64,000 nucleotides of DNA from Flavobacteriaceae bacterium PS02334 (GCA_029959295.1 JASCOH010000007.1:62001-126000); one strand, 5' to 3'; positions 52,097 to 61,492 are shown, numbered from the stretch's first letter. Notes: generated by a model not told the origin, from the letters alone. Numbers and translations: made by a program.

Positions 52097-52160
52097 TTAG
52101 CCACGAATTATGCAAATTTACACGAATTGATTTGTAGCAATTTGTGTAATTCGTGGCTAA
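52097..52160. repeat. Inverted repeat filling the gap between convergent genes (element D)
   Basis: TTAGCCACGAATTA (52097-52110) is exactly inverted at 52147-52160, and the match extends to 22 bases with two mismatches. It spans from just after the mutB stop to just before the AraC stop and could act as a bidirectional terminator. Confidence 0.85.
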
Positions 52161-52163
52161 TTT

Positions 52164-53036
52164 TTACTTTATAACCGATTTCAATTCTTGTCGATATTGC
52201 GAAGCACTTTTTCCAGTGAATTCTTTGAATAATTTATTGAAATGGCTGAAATTGTTGAATCCGCTTTGAAAACAGATATCCGCAATTCCAATTGGTTTTT
52301 CGGCTAAAAGTTTTGAAGCATGAACCACTCGATATTCGTTAACAAATCTGGTAAAAGTCTTCTTCGTAATTTTTTTGAAATACCTGCAAAAAGATGGAAC
52401 TGTCATGTTTGCCATTTCCGCTACGGCATCCAGGCTTATCTGTTCTTGAAAATGATCTTTTACGTAATTAAAAACCATATTGATTCTGTCATTATCTTGC
52501 ACTTGCGTTTCCATCGCAAAACCTGAAGCGTTTAAAATCTTATACTCTTTAGAATATTCCAATTCTTTTAGAACGCTTAACAAAGTCAAAAGTCGTTCAA
52601 AAGGCTGCTGATTTTCCATCAATTCAATCTTTTTTCCAACGTCAATTCTTGTTTGGCCGCTGAACGCAATTCCTCCTTTTGCCTGGAGAAATAATTCTTG
52701 AATTCCTTTTGTTTCTTGTAATCCTAAAAAATCGGTTCCTAAAAAATCAGGCTTCATTTGAATTACGGTTTCATTTTTATTTCCCGTATGATCATCGGTA
52801 AAACCGCAATGTGGCAAATGGCTTCCGATTAAAATTAAATCGCCGTCAGTGTAATAAGAAACGTGGCTTCCAATCTGCCTTTTTCCTGTTCCTCCGTTTA
52901 CAAAAACCAATTCAATTTCGGGATGATAATGCCAAACGTGCGCTTTATTATTTTCATTTTCAACATATTTTGAATAATAAAAAGAGCTTCCGAACGAAGG
53001 CTCAATAACTTCAAAACTAGGTTTTAATGTCTTCAT
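52164..53036 (-). CDS. AraC family regulator with an N-terminal cupin
   Basis: Read from ATG 53036 (MKTLKPSFEVIEP) because a -7 promoter element (53057-53064) lies just upstream; a longer frame to 53132 would include it. The N-terminal half has cupin features (HYHPEIELVFVNGG) suited to sugar binding. The C-terminal double HTH spans about 190-285 (SLDAVAEMANMTVPSFCRYFKKITKKTF and IADICFQSGFNNFSHFNKLFKEFTG). It is convergent with mutB and divergent from a secreted protein gene. Target unknown. Confidence 0.9.
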   Translation of the reverse strand: MKTLKPSFEVIEPSFGSSFYYSKYVENENNKAHVWHYHPEIELVFVNGGTGKRQIGSHVSYYTDGDLILIGSHLPHCGFTDDHTGNKNETVIQMKPDFLGTDFLGLQETKGIQELFLQAKGGIAFSGQTRIDVGKKIELMENQQPFERLLTLLSVLKELEYSKEYKILNASGFAMETQVQDNDRINMVFNYVKDHFQEQISLDAVAEMANMTVPSFCRYFKKITKKTFTRFVNEYRVVHASKLLAEKPIGIADICFQSGFNNFSHFNKLFKEFTGKSASQYRQELKSVIK

Positions 53037-53056
53037 AATTTCAATTTTCAAGTATC

Positions 53057-53064
53057 CAAAATTA
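53057..53064 (-). promoter_or_regulatory. -7 promoter element of the AraC gene
   Basis: TAATTTTG on the minus strand matches TAnnTTTG, about 20 bases before ATG 53036. This favours that start. Confidence 0.45.
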
Positions 53065-53218
53065 GCTAAAAAATATGTTTTATTACCTTTTTTAACACTA
53101 TAACGATGTAGTAAAGTTAATATAGCATACAAATAAGAAAATATAGAAGTAGCGGTGAGCCTATTCTATTTCTAATTTAGCAATATAAAATTATTGTACC
53201 ACCAATAAACTTACAACT

Positions 53219-53812
53219 ATGAAAAATTTAATGAAGATCAGTTTAATCGCAGTATTGTTTTTAACTGCTTTTGGCGCAAGTGCGAATGAGAAAGATTTTT
53301 CACTAAAAGTGAAAAGCGAGAAAGGAAAAACAGTAAGTTTTTCTATCAATGAAGCGAAAAATATCAACTTATCGATTTACGGAAAAAACAATGAAACGTT
53401 ATTTGATGAGAAAATAAATTCTAATGGCGTTTTCAACAGAACTTATGACTTGAATGCTTTTCCTGAAGGAAATTATATTCTAGAAGTAGAAACTGATGCA
53501 AAATTAGCACAATATGAAATCCGTATTTCTGGCGGAACGGCTAGTATTTCTGAGAAAGCAATCACTGAAGTTTTCAAGCCAGTTTTAACTAAAGGAAATG
53601 GATTTGTGACTTTAAGTGTGTCGAAATTAGACAAAAGCCCAATTGAGGTTCAGGTTTTTGACGAGAACAATACTGAACTTTACTCAGGCGTTATCACTGA
53701 CAAAACAAGCATTGCCAAAAAATTTGATACAAATACAACAGGTGCAGAAAAATTGACTTTTATCGTAAGATATAAAGACCAAATTTTTTCTGAGACTATT
53801 GCTTCAAGATAG
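53219..53812 (+). CDS. Secreted hypothetical protein with two similar beta domains
   Basis: A 197-residue protein with a signal peptide (about 1-22, ending ASA) followed by two Ig-like beta units (about 27-105 and 115-195). Each has a FDEKINSNGVFNRTYDL or VFDENNTELYSGVITD strand pair and a final LTFIVRYK or NYILEVETD strand. It lacks a T9SS C-terminal domain, so it is probably periplasmic. The family is not identified; a DUF3244-like fold is possible. It is divergent from the AraC gene. Confidence 0.75.
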   Translation: MKNLMKISLIAVLFLTAFGASANEKDFSLKVKSEKGKTVSFSINEAKNINLSIYGKNNETLFDEKINSNGVFNRTYDLNAFPEGNYILEVETDAKLAQYEIRISGGTASISEKAITEVFKPVLTKGNGFVTLSVSKLDKSPIEVQVFDENNTELYSGVITDKTSIAKKFDTNTTGAEKLTFIVRYKDQIFSETIASR

Positions 53813-53832
53813 ACATCTTTCAACACGATGAG

Positions 53833-53858
53833 AAAAAACAGCTTTTGGGCTGTTTTTT
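53833..53858 (+). terminator. Terminator of the secreted beta-domain protein
   Basis: AAAAAACAGC and GGCTGTTTTTTT pair around a short loop; the T-run is on the plus strand. Confidence 0.85.
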
Positions 53859-53863
53859 TGCAT

Positions 53864-53899
53864 AAAAAAGGCACAGATAAAATTTCTATGCCTTTTTTA
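53864..53899 (-). terminator. Terminator of the GlmU-like gene
   Basis: AAAAAAGGCA and TGCCTTTTTT pair around a 15-base loop, 20 bases beyond the stop of the minus-strand GlmU-like gene. Confidence 0.8.
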
Positions 53900-53918
53900 A
53901 TTTATAATTTTAGAGTTA

Positions 53919-55094
53919 TTACTCTTTTCTCCACTTTTTAGTTTCTTCAAAAACGTGCTCTAAAATTGCCGCATCTTTTTCATCAAATTCTACGTTTCTT
54001 CTCGCCATTACGATTTTTGCCGTATCAAAAGCTTTCTTTGTAATGTAAGTCGTGAATCCTGAAGCACCGCCCCAAGAAAAACTTGGGACAAAATTTCTAG
54101 GAAAACCGCTTCCGAAAATATTTGTGCTGACTCCGACAACAGTTCCCGTGTTAAACATCGTGTTGATACCGCATTTGCTGTGGTCGCCCATCATCAAACC
54201 GCAGAATTGCAATCCTGTTTTGGCAAAATTTTCTGTTTCATAACTCCACAATTTTACCTCTTCGTAATTATTTTTTAGGTTAGAATTGTTGCTGTCCGCT
54301 CCGATATTGCACCATTCTCCTAAGACTGAATTTCCTAAAAATCCATCATGACCTTTATTAGAATATCCAAAAAGGACTGAATTGCTAACTTCTCCGCCAA
54401 TGACAGAATACGGGCCAACAGTTGTTGCTCCATAAACTTTCGAAGCCAATTTTACTCGTCCAGATTCGCACAGAGCAAAAGGCCCACGAATTACTGAACC
54501 TTCCATTATTTCAGCATTTTTACCGATGTAAATTGGTCCTGAAGAAGCGTTTAAGGTTACGAATTCAAGCTTTGCTCCTTCTTCGATAAAAATATTTTCT
54601 GGAGAAATTACATTGACACTTTTTGGAATCGGCAGTGAAAATCTGCCTTCGGTCAAAAGCTCAAAATCTTCACGAAGTGCGGCATCATTCTTTTGGAAGA
54701 TATCCCAAGTATGCGCAATTGTCAGGCAGTCGTCATTATATTCTAAAATTTCATAATTGTCGAAATCTACTTCTTCCTGAGAATCTTCCGAGAAAAAAGC
54801 GATTACTTCTTCTCCTTGAAATATAGCTTGGTTTTTCTCTAAAGATTTGACCATTTCAGCCAAAACTTCATTCGGAAGAAACGAGGCATTTATCATCACG
54901 TTTTCCTCCATTTCCACCATTGGAAATTTTTCAGAAAGATATTCTTCGGTTACAGTTGTCGTCGTATATCCCAAATATTTTTCCCATTTTTCACGAATAG
55001 TCAAAATTCCAACGCGAATGTCAGCTACTGGGCGTGTAAAAGTGAATGGCAATAAGGCATTTCGAACGGTTCCGTCAAAAAGTATGTAGTTCAT
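53919..55094 (-). CDS. GlmU-like bifunctional sugar-nucleotide enzyme (Bacteroidota type)
   Basis: The 391-residue protein opens with MNYILFDGTVRNALLPFTFTRPVADIRVGIL, the mark of the alternative bacterial GlmU family (TIGR03991 as I recall), with a degenerate pyrophosphorylase half and a left-handed beta-helix from about residue 180 (hexapeptide turns such as IYIGKNAEIMEGSVIRGPFALCESG). It is thought to replace GlmU and make UDP-GlcNAc from GlcN-1-P for peptidoglycan and LPS. The acetyltransferase part is short. It is downstream of rpmE2 and separated by a terminator. Confidence 0.88.
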   Translation of the reverse strand: MNYILFDGTVRNALLPFTFTRPVADIRVGILTIREKWEKYLGYTTTTVTEEYLSEKFPMVEMEENVMINASFLPNEVLAEMVKSLEKNQAIFQGEEVIAFFSEDSQEEVDFDNYEILEYNDDCLTIAHTWDIFQKNDAALREDFELLTEGRFSLPIPKSVNVISPENIFIEEGAKLEFVTLNASSGPIYIGKNAEIMEGSVIRGPFALCESGRVKLASKVYGATTVGPYSVIGGEVSNSVLFGYSNKGHDGFLGNSVLGEWCNIGADSNNSNLKNNYEEVKLWSYETENFAKTGLQFCGLMMGDHSKCGINTMFNTGTVVGVSTNIFGSGFPRNFVPSFSWGGASGFTTYITKKAFDTAKIVMARRNVEFDEKDAAILEHVFEETKKWRKE

Positions 55095-55101
55095 TTTTTA
55101 T

Positions 55102-55135
55102 AGTTTCAAAGTTTGATGTTTCAAAGTTACAAAGT
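55102..55135. repeat. Low-complexity repeat in the leader of the GlmU-like gene
   Basis: The word TTTCAAAGTT occurs twice, followed by ACAAAGT, within 35 bases upstream of the start. Confidence 0.5.
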
Positions 55136-55154
55136 AAAAAGATATTTTGGACAT

Positions 55155-55184
55155 AAAAAAAGCCCTCCGAATTGGAAGGCTTTC
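55155..55184 (-). terminator. Terminator of rpmE2
   Basis: AAAGCC and TCC pair with GGA and GGCTTT around GAATT with one bulge; T-run on the minus strand. Confidence 0.78.
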
Positions 55185-55206
55185 TATATTTAAAAACAAG
55201 CTTGAA

Positions 55207-55458
55207 TTATTTAGCGTGTTTCGCGTATTTAGTTTTGAATTTATCGATACGTCCTGCAGTATCAATTAATTTAGATTTACCTGTGTAAAATGGGTGAGAT
55301 GTTCTAGAGATCTCCATTTTCACAACTGGGTATTCAACACCGTCAACAGTGATTGTTTCTTTTGTATCTGCAGTAGATTTAGTAATAAACACTTCTTCAT
55401 TCGACATGTCTTTGAAGGCAACTAATCTGTAATTTTCTGGGTGAATTCCTTTTTTCAT
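55207..55458 (-). CDS. rpmE2: Large ribosomal subunit protein bL31, type B (zinc-free)
   Basis: An 83-residue protein: [20 protein letters not shown], then [29 protein letters not shown], the hallmark of bL31. The CxxC zinc-binding pairs of type A are absent, so it is the C-minus paralogue used when zinc is limited. In this lineage it may be the only L31. A consensus promoter and a terminator frame it. Confidence 0.96.
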   Translation of the reverse strand: MKKGIHPENYRLVAFKDMSNEEVFITKSTADTKETITVDGVEYPVVKMEISRTSHPFYTGKSKLIDTAGRIDKFKTKYAKHAK

Positions 55459-55574
55459 CTTAATTATTTTTTTATTCGATTTAATTATAACTTGTTTTGC
55501 AGCTTTCCATTTTTAGAAAAGGTATAAACTCATTATAACTTTTTAGTTTTTAAACTTTTATTATTTTCAGTTTG

Positions 55575-55603
55575 CAAATTTACAATTAATTTTCAATAAA
55601 CAA
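55575..55603 (-). promoter_or_regulatory. Consensus promoter of rpmE2
   Basis: On the minus strand TTG (55601-55603), 18 bases, TAAATTTG (55575-55582). The predicted leader is about 110 bases, long enough for regulation. Confidence 0.78.
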
Positions 55604-55670
55604 ATCTTTAGCACTCTTTTTTTTATAGCAATATGAATTGATTTTTAGCGTACTGTAAATCGGGAATTCA

Positions 55671-55678
55671 TATATTTG
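55671..55678 (+). promoter_or_regulatory. -7 promoter element of the DUF4199 gene
   Basis: TATATTTG matches TAnnTTTG, 23 bases before the ATG. No TTG at -33 spacing. Confidence 0.5.
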
Positions 55679-55701
55679 TAGATTAAATAAAAAAATCAAT
55701 C

Positions 55702-56244
55702 ATGGGCGAAACTACATCTCCTGCAAAATCAGCAGTACAATACGGAGTAATTTTTGGAGTAATAATGATTTTAGAATTCGTAATTCCTTATGCAATCGGA
55801 ATCAATTTACTTGAAAACAAAACTTTAGGGCTAATCATAAATTTAGCAAATTACCTTTTCCTTCCTGTTTTATTGATATTTATTGCGCTTAACAATTACA
55901 AAAAAAACATAAATAACGGTTTTCTTTCTTTCAGTCAAGCATTAAAGGGAGGCGTTACATTAGTTGTGATTGCGGCTTTAATTTTTTCACTTTTTACCGT
56001 AGTTTTTAATCTTATATTTCCTGAATATTTGGTAGAAATCATGTCGAGCACAAGAAAAATGATGGCCGAAAGCAATCCTAACTTTACTGAAGAACAACTT
56101 GATACATCAATTGCGATGATTGAAAAATTTTCTACTCCATATATAACAGTTCCTGCAACTATTGCGATTTATGCTTTTATTGGCTTGATTTACTCGCTAA
56201 TTATTGGTGCAATTTTAAAAAATGACAGACCGCAAGGCTACTAA
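55702..56244 (+). CDS. DUF4199 membrane protein
   Basis: A 180-residue protein with four TM segments: about 14-34, 44-64, 78-100 and 148-172, with a loop at 110-145. NNGFLSFSQALKGG between TM2 and TM3 and the ending LIYSLIIGAILKN are typical of DUF4199. A glycosyltransferase starts three bases after its stop, so the two are co-translated and may work together in membrane glycan assembly. Confidence 0.85.
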   Translation: MGETTSPAKSAVQYGVIFGVIMILEFVIPYAIGINLLENKTLGLIINLANYLFLPVLLIFIALNNYKKNINNGFLSFSQALKGGVTLVVIAALIFSLFTVVFNLIFPEYLVEIMSSTRKMMAESNPNFTEEQLDTSIAMIEKFSTPYITVPATIAIYAFIGLIYSLIIGAILKNDRPQGY

Positions 56245-56247
56245 TAA

Positions 56248-57195
56248 ATGAATTTATCCATTATTATCCCGCTTCTTAATGAAGAAGAATCGCTCCGTGA
56301 ACTTGAACAATGGATTGAAAAAGTCATGGTTGCCAATAATTTCTCTTATGAAGTTATTTTTATTGATGACGGAAGTACTGACAATTCGTGGCAGATCATC
56401 GAAACGCTTTCTCATGAAAATCCAAACATAAAAGGAATTCGTTTTCTTCGTAATTATGGAAAATCTCAGGCTTTACACGCCGGTTTTGCTAAAGCGAAAG
56501 GAGACGTAATTATCACGATGGATGCCGATTTGCAAGATAGTCCTGATGAAATTCCAGGATTATTTTCAATGATTGTCGAACAGCATTATGATTTAGTTTC
56601 TGGCTGGAAAAAGAAGCGTTTTGATTCTGTAGTATCTAAAAATCTTCCTTCAAAATTGTTCAATTGGGCGGCACGAAAAACTTCCGGCGTTGAACTGAAT
56701 GATTTTAATTGCGGTTTGAAAGCTTACAAAAAAGAGGTCGTGAAAAACATTGAAGTTTCTGGAGAGATGCATCGTTATATTCCTGTTTTGGCTAAAAATG
56801 CTGGGTTTTCTAAAATCGGAGAAAAAGTTGTTATCCACCAAGCTAGAAAATACGGCTCGACAAAATTCGGAATGGAACGTTTTATCAACGGATTTCTAGA
56901 TTTAATCACGATTTGGTTTTTATCAAGATTCGGAAAAAGGCCGATGCACTTATTCGGTGCTTTAGGATCGATTATGTTTATCATCGGCTTCGTCCTTTCA
57001 TTTTACCTAGGTTTTGACAAATTATTTATCAACACTTCAGGAAGACTGATTACCGAAAAACCGATTTTTTATATCGCGCTGACAACAATGATTTTAGGAA
57101 CACAGCTATTTTTAGCAGGTTTTTTGGGCGAAATTATATTGCGTACAAAAAATAACGAGGAACGTTACAAGGTTTCTAAAGAAATAAATCTTTAA
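56248..57195 (+). CDS. Family 2 glycosyltransferase with two C-terminal TM segments (DPM1/GtrB-like)
   Basis: The catalytic domain has LNEEESL, DDGSTDNSW and DADLQDSP, the GT-A motifs with metal-binding DAD. Residues after about 235 form two TM helices (MHLFGALGSIMFIIGFVLSFYLGF and a second near 275-298). This matches enzymes that transfer a sugar from a nucleotide to undecaprenyl phosphate, supplying a polyprenyl sugar to a periplasmic GT. It starts three bases after DUF4199 and 33 bases before the phosphosugar mutase. Confidence 0.92.
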   Translation: MNLSIIIPLLNEEESLRELEQWIEKVMVANNFSYEVIFIDDGSTDNSWQIIETLSHENPNIKGIRFLRNYGKSQALHAGFAKAKGDVIITMDADLQDSPDEIPGLFSMIVEQHYDLVSGWKKKRFDSVVSKNLPSKLFNWAARKTSGVELNDFNCGLKAYKKEVVKNIEVSGEMHRYIPVLAKNAGFSKIGEKVVIHQARKYGSTKFGMERFINGFLDLITIWFLSRFGKRPMHLFGALGSIMFIIGFVLSFYLGFDKLFINTSGRLITEKPIFYIALTTMILGTQLFLAGFLGEIILRTKNNEERYKVSKEINL

Positions 57196-57228
57196 ATTTA
57201 AATATTGAATTTTAAATTTTATTAAAAA

Positions 57229-58956
57229 ATGCACATCGAAAAAAACATATTAGACAAAGTGAATATTTGGCTTACGCCAACATTTGACGAGCAGACTCAA
57301 AACGCTATCACAGAAATGATGACTTCTTCTCCAAAAGAACTGGAAGAAAGTTTTTATAAAAATTTGGAATTTGGAACTGGCGGCATGCGCGGTGTCATGG
57401 GCGTTGGAACCAATAGAATCAACAAATATACGCTTGGAAAAAATACTCAGGGAATTTCAGATTACATGAAAACTACTTTTCCTGGCGAAGAATTGAAAGT
57501 AGCGATTGCTTATGATTGCCGTCACAACAGCGATACTTTGGCAAAAGTCGTGGCAGATGTTTTTTCTGCTAACGGAATTAAGGTATATCTTTTTTCAGAA
57601 TTACGCCCTACTCCTGAATTATCTTTTGCTTTAAAATACCTACATTGCCATGCCGGAATTGTTTTGACAGCGTCTCACAATCCGCCGGAATACAATGGTT
57701 ACAAAGTATATTGGCAAGATGGCGGACAATTGGTTCCGCCACAAGATGGAGAAATTATCCAATTAATAGAAGCTTTAGAATATGACCAGATTAATTTCAA
57801 GGCAAATGAAAATCTGATTGAATATATAGATAAAGAAATTGACGAAGCTTTTGTGAATTCGACAATTGAAAATGCAAGTTTTGATACTTCTTCGGAAGCA
57901 AAAAACAATTTAAACGTAGTTTACACTTCTCTACACGGAACTTCGATCAAATCGATTCCGGATGTTTTGTCAAAAGCAGGATATTCTAACGTAAATATTG
58001 TTCCGGAACAGGCAATTCCTGATGGAAATTTTCCAACTGTGAAATCTCCAAATCCTGAAGAACCAGAAGCTTTGACAATGGCTTTGGCCTTGGCAGAAAA
58101 ATTAAATGCTGATATCGTAGTTGGAACAGATCCAGATGCTGACCGACTTGGCGTTGCCGTTCGCGACAATGACGGAAAAATGATTTTGCTGAATGGAAAC
58201 CAAACGATGGTTTTGATGACCGCATTTTTATTGGAACAATGGAAAAAAGCTGGAAAAATCACAGGAACTGAATTCATAGGAAGCACTATTGTTTCTACTC
58301 CAATGATGCTGGAATTGGCTTCTGCATACGGAATTGAGTGCAAAGTCGGCTTGACTGGCTTCAAATGGATTGCCAAAATGATCAAAGATTTCCCTAATCA
58401 AAAATTCATCGGCGGCGGTGAAGAAAGCTTCGGATTCATGGTTGGTGATGCTGTTCGTGATAAGGATGCCGTTGGCGCCACTTTATTGATTTGTGAAATT
58501 GCAGCGCAGGCAAAAGCAAACGGAAGTTCACTTTATAAAGAACTTTTAAACTTGTATGTTGACTTCGGATTTTATAAAGAATACTTGATTTCCTTGACCA
58601 AAAAAGGAATTGAAGGTGCAAACGAAATCAAACAGATGATGATTGATTTGCGTGAAAATCCTTTAAAAGAAATTAACGGACAGCGTGTTTTGATGGTAGA
58701 AGATTATGACAATTCAACGGCTAAAAATTTATTTACAGATGAAATTGAAGCTTTGAAAATTCCAAAATCAAATGTTTTGATTTATTATTTAGAAGACGGA
58801 ACCAAAATCTGCGCAAGACCAAGCGGCACCGAGCCAAAAATCAAATTTTATTTCAGCGTAAACGAACCTTTGGATGCTGTTGAAAATGCTGCTGAAGTTG
58901 AAAACGCTTTAGACCAAAAAATTAAAAATATTGTTGCGGAAATGCAATTGAACTAA
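57229..58956 (+). CDS. Phosphoglucomutase/phosphomannomutase family protein
   Basis: An alpha-D-phosphohexomutase of 575 residues. The phospho-serine is S149 (TASHNP); the metal loop DPDADR spans 301-306; the sugar loop GGEESFGF and the phosphate loop ARPSGTEPKIKFY are intact. It interconverts hexose 1- and 6-phosphates to supply precursors for sugar nucleotides. This layout matches the PgmA/PGM2-like group. Proximity to the glycosyltransferase (33 bases) suggests a shared glycan pathway. Confidence 0.93.
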   Translation: MHIEKNILDKVNIWLTPTFDEQTQNAITEMMTSSPKELEESFYKNLEFGTGGMRGVMGVGTNRINKYTLGKNTQGISDYMKTTFPGEELKVAIAYDCRHNSDTLAKVVADVFSANGIKVYLFSELRPTPELSFALKYLHCHAGIVLTASHNPPEYNGYKVYWQDGGQLVPPQDGEIIQLIEALEYDQINFKANENLIEYIDKEIDEAFVNSTIENASFDTSSEAKNNLNVVYTSLHGTSIKSIPDVLSKAGYSNVNIVPEQAIPDGNFPTVKSPNPEEPEALTMALALAEKLNADIVVGTDPDADRLGVAVRDNDGKMILLNGNQTMVLMTAFLLEQWKKAGKITGTEFIGSTIVSTPMMLELASAYGIECKVGLTGFKWIAKMIKDFPNQKFIGGGEESFGFMVGDAVRDKDAVGATLLICEIAAQAKANGSSLYKELLNLYVDFGFYKEYLISLTKKGIEGANEIKQMMIDLRENPLKEINGQRVLMVEDYDNSTAKNLFTDEIEALKIPKSNVLIYYLEDGTKICARPSGTEPKIKFYFSVNEPLDAVENAAEVENALDQKIKNIVAEMQLN

Positions 58957-58960
58957 TTAA

Positions 58961-60790
58961 ATGAAAAAAATCATACAAAAACTTAAACCGTTTGTATTAC
59001 CTTACAAATCACATGTGATTTGGAATGTAATTTACAATATATTATACGCCTTATTTAGCGCTATATCTTTTATTGCGCTAATTCCGATGATGAATGTTCT
59101 TTTTGACAAGACTCAAAAAATTGACAAAGAACCTGTATTTCAAGGATACCTAAAAATAGGAAGCTATCTAAAAGACAGTTTTTATTATAAAGTATCTAAT
59201 CTTGCACAAAGTGATACGCCTCAATCTGCTTTATTGTTAGTTGTTGCACTTGTAATTGTAACATTTCTATTAAAAAATCTTTTCAATTATTTGGCATCTT
59301 TTCACATGATGCATTTGCGAAATGGCGTTTTAAAAGATTTGAGAAAAACGATGTATGATAAAATCATCAGCTTGCCCATTTCCTTTTATTCTGAAAAAAG
59401 AAAAGGCGATGTCATGGCGCGTATGCTTGGCGATGTTGGCGAGGTACAAAATTCCTTTTTCATGTTATTAGAATTGATTGTAAGGGAACCAATGACCATC
59501 ATCATTTCAATTATCTTCATGTTTTCAATCAGCTGGAAACTGACCTTATTTGTATTTTTATTTATACCTATAGCTGGATTTACCATTTCAAAAATTGGAA
59601 AAAGCCTAAAAGCTCAATCATCTAAAGCTCAATTTGAAGGTGGTTATTTAATATCAATAGTCGAAGAAAGTTTGTCAGGCTTAAAAGTTGTAAAAAGCTA
59701 TAATGCTGAACCAATTTTTAGAAATAAATTTGGTGGTTCTGTTGATCGATTACTAAAATTATCAAATAAAATTGGAAAGAAAAATAACCTCGCCGGACCA
59801 TTGAGTGAAGTGATGGGAATTATCACTATTGCCGTTTTATTATATTATGGCGGAAGTTTAGTTTTAGTAGAAAAATCAATTCAGGGCGAAGTATTTCTTG
59901 CTTTTATGGGATTGGCTTATAATATTTTGACACCTGCAAAAGCCATTTCAAAAGCTTCGTATGCTGTTAAAAATGGAATTGCCGCCGCCGAACGTGTTTT
60001 TGAAATTTTAGAACATGAAAATACTATTGACACAAAATTAGATGCCATTGTAAAAACAGATTTTAATGATAAAGTTACAGTGGAGAACATTAACTTTCGA
60101 TATGGTGATGAAAATGTCTTGAAAAACTTTTCCATTGAGGTTCAAAAAGGAAAAACGGTAGCTTTAGTTGGACAATCTGGTTCTGGAAAAAGTACAATTG
60201 CTAATTTGTTGACGCGCTTTTATGACGTGCAAGAGGGTGCTGTTAAAATTGACGGAATTGACGTTAGAGACATGAATATCCATTCTTTGCGTGGTATGAT
60301 GGGACTGGTTACTCAAGACTCAATTCTTTTTAACGACACAATAAAAAATAACATCTTAGTGGGAAAACCTGATGCCACAGACGATGAAATTATTGATGCT
60401 TTAAAAATTGCTAATGCTTTTGAGTTCGTAAATGATTTACCCCACGGAATTGAAACCAATATTGGTGATGCGGGCGGAAAATTATCTGGTGGTCAAAAAC
60501 AGCGTTTGAGCATTGCCAGAGCAGTTTTAAAGAATCCTCCGATTATGATTTTGGATGAAGCTACCTCAGCTTTAGATACAGAAAGTGAAAAGTTCGTTCA
60601 AGTTGCCTTAGAAAATATGATGCAAAACAGAACCTCTATTGTAATTGCACACAGATTATCTACCATTCAAAAAGCTGATAATATAATTGTAATGCAAAAA
60701 GGAGAAATTGTGGAGCAAGGAACACATTCTGAACTTATGGCAAAAGAAGGCATGTATTCAAAATTAGTAATGATGCAATCTTTCGAATAA
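58961..60790 (+). CDS. ABC exporter, MsbA-like
   Basis: A 609-residue half-transporter: six TM segments in about 15-330; Walker A GQSGSGKST at 404-412; LSGGQ at 508-512; Walker B IMILDE at 528-533. It is a homodimeric exporter of the MsbA type, and its place after a polyprenyl-sugar transferase and a phosphosugar mutase fits a lipid or lipid-linked glycan flippase. Four bases separate it from the mutase, and the DUF2971 gene begins immediately after its stop. Confidence 0.92.
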   Translation: MKKIIQKLKPFVLPYKSHVIWNVIYNILYALFSAISFIALIPMMNVLFDKTQKIDKEPVFQGYLKIGSYLKDSFYYKVSNLAQSDTPQSALLLVVALVIVTFLLKNLFNYLASFHMMHLRNGVLKDLRKTMYDKIISLPISFYSEKRKGDVMARMLGDVGEVQNSFFMLLELIVREPMTIIISIIFMFSISWKLTLFVFLFIPIAGFTISKIGKSLKAQSSKAQFEGGYLISIVEESLSGLKVVKSYNAEPIFRNKFGGSVDRLLKLSNKIGKKNNLAGPLSEVMGIITIAVLLYYGGSLVLVEKSIQGEVFLAFMGLAYNILTPAKAISKASYAVKNGIAAAERVFEILEHENTIDTKLDAIVKTDFNDKVTVENINFRYGDENVLKNFSIEVQKGKTVALVGQSGSGKSTIANLLTRFYDVQEGAVKIDGIDVRDMNIHSLRGMMGLVTQDSILFNDTIKNNILVGKPDATDDEIIDALKIANAFEFVNDLPHGIETNIGDAGGKLSGGQKQRLSIARAVLKNPPIMILDEATSALDTESEKFVQVALENMMQNRTSIVIAHRLSTIQKADNIIVMQKGEIVEQGTHSELMAKEGMYSKLVMMQSFE

Positions 60791-61492
60791 ATGTACCAAA
60801 ACAATCCAAATATCAGCATTCCTTCAAATCGCGATACAATCGTCTGGAAATATTTGGACTTGTCAAAATTCTTAGATTTATTAATGTCTAAAAAGCTTTT
60901 CATGTCGCGGTCTGACAAATTTGAAGATCAATATGAAGGCACTTTCAGCGAACCTACTTTTGAGGAAATTCGAAAAATTTCTGAGAACAATCCTGAGTTT
61001 TTAGACATTTATAAATCACAGCGCAAAAATGTAGTCATCAGCAGTTGGCATATCAATGAATATGAATCTTTTGCAATGTGGCAGATTTTCACGCAAAACA
61101 GCGAAGGATTGGCGATTCAGTCAACAGTTGGCCGAATTCAAGATTCGTTGCATCTTGAAAAACAGTTTGAACAGCATATCGGCGAAGTGAATTATATTGA
61201 TTACAAAAAAGAATATATTCCGTTTGACGATGATTTTTTCCCTTTTCTTTTTAAGCGCAAAAGTTTTCAGTATGAGCGCGAAGTTCGGATAATTTCCAAT
61301 CTCGCTCCTTACAATTTGAATATCAACGAAGGCGTAAAAATAGACATCGATATCAATAAACTAATCGAAAAAATTTACATCCATCCGAAATCTGAGAATT
61401 GGTATAAAAATTTGGTGATCCAATTGGTGAAACAGTTAGGATTTGATTTTACCATTGAAAAGTCTGATTTGGAAAGTGATATTTTGATTTAG
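60791..61492 (+). CDS. DUF2971 protein
   Basis: A 233-residue cytosolic protein. VWKYLDLSKFLDLLMSKKLFMSRSDKFEDQYEG and FAMWQIFTQNSEGLAIQSTVGRIQDSL are the family's signature blocks. Its function is unknown; DUF2971 proteins often occur near defence or stress genes. The ATG directly follows the exporter stop, so it is translationally linked to it although not obviously related. Confidence 0.85.
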   Translation: MYQNNPNISIPSNRDTIVWKYLDLSKFLDLLMSKKLFMSRSDKFEDQYEGTFSEPTFEEIRKISENNPEFLDIYKSQRKNVVISSWHINEYESFAMWQIFTQNSEGLAIQSTVGRIQDSLHLEKQFEQHIGEVNYIDYKKEYIPFDDDFFPFLFKRKSFQYEREVRIISNLAPYNLNINEGVKIDIDINKLIEKIYIHPKSENWYKNLVIQLVKQLGFDFTIEKSDLESDILI

